Source: a virus. Taken from it: a stretch of 39,858 bases of DNA. How positions within the stretch are numbered: position 1 is the stretch's first letter; each line of letters starts with the position of its first letter. The notes under the pieces were generated by a model. That model ran no database searches. It was not told the origin of the DNA and saw only the letters and a list, made by a program, of their open reading frames with translations. The position numbers and the translations under genes are program-made. Positions 35,808 through 39,858 of this stretch are shown in pieces. The stretch is from the IMG/VR virus record IMGVR_UViG_3300047319_001642, positions 1 to 39,858 of that record; one strand, given 5' to 3'.

Positions 35808-36698
35808 CGCGGCCCGACGCTTCTTGACCTTCTCGCGGAGGACCTTCGGGACGGCGTTCCGCCAGGCGACCCGGTGGTGGAGGCGCGGGCTCTTCGACTG
35901 GATCACCGCGACCTTGACCGAACTGGGCGAGTACATCACCGAGTAGAAGCTTTTCACGTAGGTCCCGGAATCCAGGTAGAGCTCCGACATCCCCCCCGGG
36001 TTCGTCTGGGTCTGGGTCTGCTCGAGCGTGACCTGGTTCGTCGTGAACATGAGAAGTCCGGTACTCGCCAGCCGCGTGTAGGCGTTCACGTCCTCGTTGA
36101 TCCGGCCGATGAACTTGAACGGCCGGTCGACGCTGCATAGGAAGGAGTTCATGCACTTCCGCGCCAGCGCGACCTTCTGCGCGCGCGGCGACTGCTCGCC
36201 CCCGATGAAGTCCCCGCCCTGGGCGACCGCGACGGCGTGAACGCCAGAGGTCACGTAGAAGTCGAGCAGGGCGGCGAAGAGCCGGTCGAGGTCCTTCAGG
36301 ACGCGCGGGTGGTAGGCGAGCCGATCGTCGAACCGGAACTGGAAGTGCCGATAGTCGTCGTCGAGTTGGATGAAGTACCGGAGGCCGAGCTGCTTCGCGA
36401 CCTCGAAGCTCGCGTTCCGGGCGTAGATGATCGCCCGCATATCGTTGAAGTTGTCGCCCTGGTCGAAGGTCTTCGCGATCGCCCGCTTGTCGAAGACCAC
36501 GACCTCGTCGCCGTACCGCTTCACGTACGCGGCGCGCTTCGGGTCGAGGTCGTCGACCAGGAGAACGATCCGCCCCGTGTAGCCGCTCCGCTTGAGCGTG
36601 TCGTAGGTGATGACGTTGTCCGGCCGCCCGTTCGTCAGGATGAACGCCGCGAAGTCCCGGAGCCTATTCGGCGGCGTCGGCGTCCGGCGGGTAGCCAT
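35805..36698 (-). CDS. TET-associated-type glycosyltransferase (TAGT)
   Basis: A 297-residue GT-A enzyme of the TET-associated glycosyltransferase group, which attaches sugars to 5-hydroxymethylcytosine made by a phage TET enzyme. Matching features: FAAFILTNGRPDNVITYDTL, SGYTGRIVLLVDDLDP, VVVFDKRAIAKTFDQGDNFN, RAIIYARNASFEVAKQLGLR and YFIQLDDDYRHFQFRF (DDD at 113-115 for metal/sugar nucleotide). A GRINEDVNAYTRLA segment and YLDSGTYVKSFYSVM follow. It overlaps the ParB-like gene by 35 bases, a pairing seen in published TET/JBP phage loci. No TET or 5mC methylase is in this window, so the acceptor here is inferred. ATG 36698. Confidence 0.75.
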   Translation of the reverse strand: MATRRTPTPPNRLRDFAAFILTNGRPDNVITYDTLKRSGYTGRIVLLVDDLDPKRAAYVKRYGDEVVVFDKRAIAKTFDQGDNFNDMRAIIYARNASFEVAKQLGLRYFIQLDDDYRHFQFRFDDRLAYHPRVLKDLDRLFAALLDFYVTSGVHAVAVAQGGDFIGGEQSPRAQKVALARKCMNSFLCSVDRPFKFIGRINEDVNAYTRLASTGLLMFTTNQVTLEQTQTQTNPGGMSELYLDSGTYVKSFYSVMYSPSSVKVAVIQSKSPRLHHRVAWRNAVPKVLREKVKKRRAA

Positions 36699-37500
36699 CG
36701 GCGATCTCCTTGGTCATGACCACGAACCCCTGCTCGATCGCCTTCTTGAAGTCGATGATCACCAGCGCCGAGTTCTCGCAGAGGTCCTGGACCGCCTTCG
36801 ACGCGTGCGCGTAGAACTCCGCGATCTTCTCGTAGTCGAACACGGCGTGGCGCTGGGCGGCGAGCCGAAGGAAGGTCTTCACCTCCTCGGGCACCTTGGC
36901 GTCCTCGATCTCGGTGAGGAGCTTCGCGGTCTTCCGGAGATCGCACAGCTCGCCGACCTTCGGCTTCTCCCCCTTCGGCTCGTAGATCGGGCTCTGAATC
37001 TTCTTCGTGTAGACGTTCTCGTCGCCTTCCCCGCCCTCGTTCGTCACCACGTAGGCGGCGTAGTCGTCCGATCCGAACCCGGTCCCGGTCAGGTCCTCGG
37101 CCCCGATCCCGACCAGCATCTTCGCGAGCGCGCCGTTATCCCAGCCGCCGAGCTCGACGCCGCGGTTGTCGGCGAGGATGTACTTCATCAGCGCCTTCCG
37201 GCTCTTGAAGCTCACGCCGCGGATGACGGGGACGTGCCACTTCCCCTTCCGGACCTCGATGCCGTCGGGCGCGTCGTTGCCGCCGTCACGCCAGCGCCGG
37301 AGCTGCTCGAGCCGGCCGTGGCCGGCGCCGACCATCTTGCTCCGCTCGTCGACGAGCACCGGCATCACGAAGTCGAATTCCTCGAACGACTCCTCCAGGA
37401 ATTCGAAGTCGTGACCCTTCGGGTTCTCTGGGACGAACTTCGCGATCAGTCCGTCGAGGTCCTCATACTCAATCCGGTGGCGTCTCTGCGTGGCGGGCAT
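36664..37500 (-). CDS. ParB-like nuclease-domain protein
   Basis: A 278-residue protein. Residues about 12-100 fit the ParB/sulfiredoxin-like domain found in phage proteins: IEYEDLDGLIAKFVPENP, FEEFDFVMPVLVDERSKMVG and GAGHGRLEQLRRWRDGG (the GHGR replacing the classic GERR box), then VIRGVSFKSRKALMKYILAD and NRGVELGGWD. The C-terminal half (about 160-278) is helical and charged (VKTFLRLAAQRHAVFDYEKI). Such ParB-like genes accompany TET/TAGT modification genes and may recognise or nick modified sites. A TACCGT box lies 6 bases before ATG 37500. Confidence 0.75.
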   Translation of the reverse strand: MPATQRRHRIEYEDLDGLIAKFVPENPKGHDFEFLEESFEEFDFVMPVLVDERSKMVGAGHGRLEQLRRWRDGGNDAPDGIEVRKGKWHVPVIRGVSFKSRKALMKYILADNRGVELGGWDNGALAKMLVGIGAEDLTGTGFGSDDYAAYVVTNEGGEGDENVYTKKIQSPIYEPKGEKPKVGELCDLRKTAKLLTEIEDAKVPEEVKTFLRLAAQRHAVFDYEKIAEFYAHASKAVQDLCENSALVIIDFKKAIEQGFVVMTKEIADGYPPDADAAE

Positions 37501-37506
37501 GCGCCC

Positions 37507-37512
37507 ACGGTA
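37507..37512 (-). promoter_or_regulatory. Putative leaderless -10 box TACCGT
   Basis: TACCGT, 6 bases (GGGCGC), then ATG 37500 of the ParB-like gene. The box starts immediately after the TGA of the preceding gene. Confidence 0.55.
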
Positions 37513-37764
37513 TCACGACGCCCGGCCCGACCCCTCCGCGATCCGGGTCGCCTCGGCGTAGCCGGGGAGGTCGCCGGCGTCCATCCGGTCCGCCCGTTCC
37601 CCGCACCAGAACTTGACGGCGGTCCTCAGCAGGCCGGGCGACCACGCCCCGAGGCCGACCGTAATCAGAACCGCGGCGATCTCGACCCAGGTCAGCGTCT
37701 CGCTCGCGTTGTGCAGCCCGGCCGCGAAGGCGACCGTCTCGCGCGGGACGCCCGCGATGTTCAC
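37513..37764 (-). CDS. Small single-membrane-segment protein, possible holin
   Basis: An 83-residue protein with one hydrophobic segment, WVEIAAVLITVGLGAWSPGL (about 26-45), between a short N-terminus and a charged C-terminus (KFWCGERADRMDAG). It could be a holin for the GH25 enzyme, but that gene is 2 kb away and holins more often have two segments. GTG 37764 overlaps the previous stop (GTGA). Confidence 0.5.
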   Translation of the reverse strand: MNIAGVPRETVAFAAGLHNASETLTWVEIAAVLITVGLGAWSPGLLRTAVKFWCGERADRMDAGDLPGYAEATRIAEGSGRAS

Positions 37765-38060
37765 TTCAACCCCCGATCCATCTCGCGCCCGAACTTCAGG
37801 ATCGCCATCCGGTCGCCGACGTCTCCACCTTCGAGCACGATGCCGGTGAGAGCCGCCTCGAACGCGCCCTCAATATCCGGGCATCCTGACTTGACGTTTC
37901 GAAGTTCGTCCCCCCTGCGGAGCTCCATCGAGTAGGGCCCTTCCATTCCGGACAGCGGGCGGACCGTAATCCGCCAGTCGCCCCTGTAGAAGTCGAGGAG
38001 GAAACCGCTGACCTCAGCTTCGTGAGGAGCGCAGACCTGGCGGAGGTCATCGGGCTTCAC
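37761..38060 (-). CDS. Unknown 99-residue protein
   Basis: Starts at GTG 38060 (GTGA overlap): KPDDLRQVCAPHEAEVSGFL, LDFYRGDWRITVRPLSG, DIEGAFEAALTGIVLEGGDV, ending REMDRGLK. It is a small alpha/beta protein. The next gene to the right has the same coupling. No family is recognised. Confidence 0.5.
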   Translation of the reverse strand: MKPDDLRQVCAPHEAEVSGFLLDFYRGDWRITVRPLSGMEGPYSMELRRGDELRNVKSGCPDIEGAFEAALTGIVLEGGDVGDRMAILKFGREMDRGLK

Positions 38061-38677
38061 AGCGACGCCTTGACCAGCGTCGAGATGGCCCGGAGGCGCT
38101 CGGCGCGCGCGCGGAGCCGGCCTGACCGTTCCTCCCGTCGGTGGGTCCCCTCCCGGTCGAGGGCGCGGCTGATCGCCTCGACGATGGCGCCGACGCCGTA
38201 GTTGACGCAGGCCTCGCGGACGTCGACCGGCGCGACCTTCGCTTGCCATCGGCTGACCTCACCCGGGACCGACGACCACGGGCCGGCGTAGGTCAGCTCC
38301 CAGAGGGCCCCCACAGGCCCGTCCTGGGCAGCGAAGAGGTCGACCCCGGCGAACGTACCCCGCGCCGGATCGTCAGCGTGGCGCGTCGGTACGGGCCCGG
38401 GAGCCTCTAGGGCGCCGTCCCGCTTCAGGTACCGGAACGACCCGATATGGACGCCGCGCCAGCTCGCGTAATCGGCCGTCGTCCCGAGCGACGTCGTCGT
38501 CTGGCGGATCGCCACCCGGTCCGAGAGCGCCGGCAGCGCGGGCGCGACGACCGCCATCACCGCCGCCAGGAGCTCGGCCTCGGCGAGGGCGTTGTCCTGG
38601 TTCGCCGCCTGGCTCCGGTCGAAGACGTCGGCGACCTCGTCGGCGCGCGCGGCGAGACCCTCCAGCCCCGGCCTCAC
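38057..38677 (-). CDS. Unknown 206-residue protein
   Basis: An Ala/Arg-rich protein: RPGLEGLAARADEVADVFDR, NALAEAELLAAVMAVVAPAL, then a beta-type middle (RGVHIGSFRYLKRDGALEAP, ALWELTYAGPWSSVPGEVSR) and a helical C-terminus (VGAIVEAISRALDREGTHRR). No family is recognised. GTG 38677 overlaps the previous stop. Confidence 0.5.
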   Translation of the reverse strand: MRPGLEGLAARADEVADVFDRSQAANQDNALAEAELLAAVMAVVAPALPALSDRVAIRQTTTSLGTTADYASWRGVHIGSFRYLKRDGALEAPGPVPTRHADDPARGTFAGVDLFAAQDGPVGALWELTYAGPWSSVPGEVSRWQAKVAPVDVREACVNYGVGAIVEAISRALDREGTHRREERSGRLRARAERLRAISTLVKASL

Positions 38678-38979
38678 GGCTGCACGATCCTTGCGTGAGC
38701 ATCCGCGACGAGCTTGTCGACTGCGGCCGGCACGTCGGGCCCGTTGGCGCAGAATTCCGCCGCGACAGACTCCGTCTCGCCGTCCTTCTCCCGAACTACC
38801 TCGAAAGATGCCTCCCCCGTCTGGAGCATCTCCACCTCGAAGCGCCCGCCTGCTGCGATGACCGCGCGGGCCTTATCCTCGACATCTGCGGGGCGATTGA
38901 TCCACTGCGGGACCTTCTCGCCGAATGGCATGAGGTACAGAGTGAACGGGATCCCCGGTCTGACTGCTGGATTTTTCAT
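38674..38979 (-). CDS. Unknown 101-residue protein
   Basis: KNPAVRPGIPFTLYLMPFGE, RPADVEDKARAVIAAGGRFE, VEMLQTGEASFEVVREKDGE. It is a small alpha/beta protein. ATG 38979 has a GGGAGGA Shine-Dalgarno and follows the upstream stop directly (TAG ATG). Function unknown. Confidence 0.55.
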   Translation of the reverse strand: MKNPAVRPGIPFTLYLMPFGEKVPQWINRPADVEDKARAVIAAGGRFEVEMLQTGEASFEVVREKDGETESVAAEFCANGPDVPAAVDKLVADAHARIVQP

Positions 38980-39222
38980 CTACGTATCCTCCCCCGGCTC
39001 AGCGCCGGCCAGAAATTTCTCCCTGCACTTCGTGTGAACGAACGTCTCCCGCTCGACCTCGACCGCCTCCCCGCCCTCGCAGGCGAGAGGGCAGAAGCAG
39101 CACGCCTTCCCGCACTCCTCGCACGACGGGTGGCGCTCGGCCTCGACGTCATCCCGCTGGAAATCGTCAGGCTCGCCGTCGACGTCGAACTCCATCACGT
39201 CGCCGGGGCCGAGGAGAGTCAC
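38980..39222 (-). CDS. Small Cys-rich zinc-binding protein
   Basis: An 80-residue protein: TLLGPGDVMEFDVDGEPDDF, then HPSCEECGKACCFCPLACEG and THVHTKC-like TFVHTKCREKFLAG. The cluster CEECGKACCFCPLAC holds six Cys and suggests two zinc ions. GTG 39222 overlaps the methyltransferase stop (GTGA). Function unknown. Confidence 0.55.
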   Translation of the reverse strand: MTLLGPGDVMEFDVDGEPDDFQRDDVEAERHPSCEECGKACCFCPLACEGGEAVEVERETFVHTKCREKFLAGAEPGEDT

Positions 39223-39858
39223 GAAGCGGCCTCGGCATCGACGACGATCAGGGCGGTCCGGACCCCCGTCCCCGAACTCTCGAACGTCCCCGCCGGCAGA
39301 GATTCCCAGATACCGCCGCGCTCCTCGACGATCGGGCGGAGGCGGTCGTTCTGGCGCGGCCCGTCGGCGACGATCGCGACGAGTCGGCCGCCGGGCGCGA
39401 GCATCGTCAGCGCGTGGAGGACGTGCACGATATCCTGCCCGTTCGCGAAGGGCGGGTTCATCAGGATCCGCGGGTAGCAGCCGGCGAAGTCCGTGACCGT
39501 CAGGAAGTCCGCGCACCGCGCCTGGACCTTGTATCCCGGGAACTTCCGCGAGAGAGCCGCGCACAGCGTTGCGTTGATCTCGTAGGTCATGACCTCGGTA
39601 TCGACGGCGTCGAGGACGGCCTGGATGATGGCCCCCGTCCCGCCGCTCGGCTCCAGGACGCAGAGCCCCGGCTCGAGTTGCGCCTTCTCGACCATCCGGC
39701 GGGCTAGCTCGGGCGGCGTCGGGAAGAGTTGGGGCGCCGAAACGACCTGAACGCCGCCCTTCAGCGCCGCCTCGACCGCCTTGAACGGCGCGTCCGCCGC
39801 AGCCTCTCGCTCCTGGCGCGCGTGGCGCTCGTCTGCGCCGGCGATCTGGCGCTTCGCG
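39219..39858 (-). CDS. SAM-dependent DNA methyltransferase-like protein, 5' end cut by window
   Basis: The open frame continues past the right edge, so only the last 212 residues are seen. PQLFPTPPELARRMVEKAQL is followed by CVLEPSGGTGAIIQAVLDAV (SAM motif I), a MTYEINATLC segment (acidic ribose contact) and RILMNPPFANGQDIVHVLHA, where NPPF is the catalytic N-type motif of amino-group methylases. ALTMLAPGGRLVAIVADGP follows. NPPF suggests N6-adenine or N4-cytosine methylation, or a related target, and not C5-cytosine methylation (no PC motif). It sits upstream of the ParB/TAGT group. Start unknown. Confidence 0.75.
   Translation of the reverse strand, partial: AKRQIAGADERHARQEREAAADAPFKAVEAALKGGVQVVSAPQLFPTPPELARRMVEKAQLEPGLCVLEPSGGTGAIIQAVLDAVDTEVMTYEINATLCAALSRKFPGYKVQARCADFLTVTDFAGCYPRILMNPPFANGQDIVHVLHALTMLAPGGRLVAIVADGPRQNDRLRPIVEERGGIWESLPAGTFESSGTGVRTALIVVDAEAAS

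Noticed and set aside
1-39858. tRNA, rRNA, integrase, attachment sites or insertion sequences
   Set aside because: None could be recognised by eye. Only the HNH-type fragment at 30214-30438 suggests a mobile element.

Overview
The window is a GC-rich stretch of a tailed-phage genome, or a prophage with the same layout. It belongs to a contractile-tail virus (myovirus morphology): a tail sheath, a tail tube, two baseplate J-like proteins, a gp25/W-like protein, a tape measure with its frameshifted chaperone, a capsid set and a terminase pair are all recognisable. No integrase, rRNA, tRNA or CRISPR array was seen. The host cannot be named from sequence alone. However, at 13 gene starts, on both strands, a TANNNT hexamer sits 6 or 7 bases before ATG/GTG (a 14th has 8), and these starts lack a Shine-Dalgarno. 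This is the layout of leaderless promoters that are common in Actinobacteria and Deinococcus, so a high-GC host of that kind is plausible. Other genes in the window use good Shine-Dalgarno sites.

Almost all genes lie on the minus strand, so transcription runs from high to low coordinates, and most are packed with ATGA, GTGA or TGATG overlaps. From right to left: (a) 39858-37513, a truncated SAM methyltransferase and small unknown genes including one with a membrane segment; (b) 37500-35603, a ParB-like protein and a TET-associated-type glycosyltransferase (TAGT), the pair known from phage DNA hypermodification loci, plus a small unknown gene; (c) 35506-34844, a GH25 muramidase; (d) 34825-31971, a run of small Cys-rich putative zinc-binding proteins; (e) 31957-29995, two more glycosyltransferase-like proteins, one carrying an in-frame insertion of an HNH/AP2-type endonuclease fragment; (f) 29938-26128, small virion-type proteins including one with fifteen 20-residue repeats; (g) 25982-23650, a small unknown gene and the small and large terminase subunits; (h) 23626-21064, small Cys-rich proteins and a papain-like protein; (i) 21077-18161, the portal and a small helix-turn-helix protein on the PLUS strand, with a Mu gpF-like protein on the minus strand between them; (j) 18084-14050, prohead protease with a nested scaffold, head decoration protein, major capsid and connector proteins; (k) 13817-1, tail completion, sheath, tube, chaperone (-1 frameshift), tape measure, hub, baseplate and tail-tip or fibre proteins.

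The most interesting parts are the proposed DNA-modification group (TAGT, ParB-like protein, two further glycosyltransferases, methyltransferase at the edge), the leaderless promoter array in which the upstream stop codon often forms the first bases of the -10 box, the endonuclease fragment inserted in frame in a glycosyltransferase, and the inverted portal. Functions of most small genes are unknown and are described only by what is visible.
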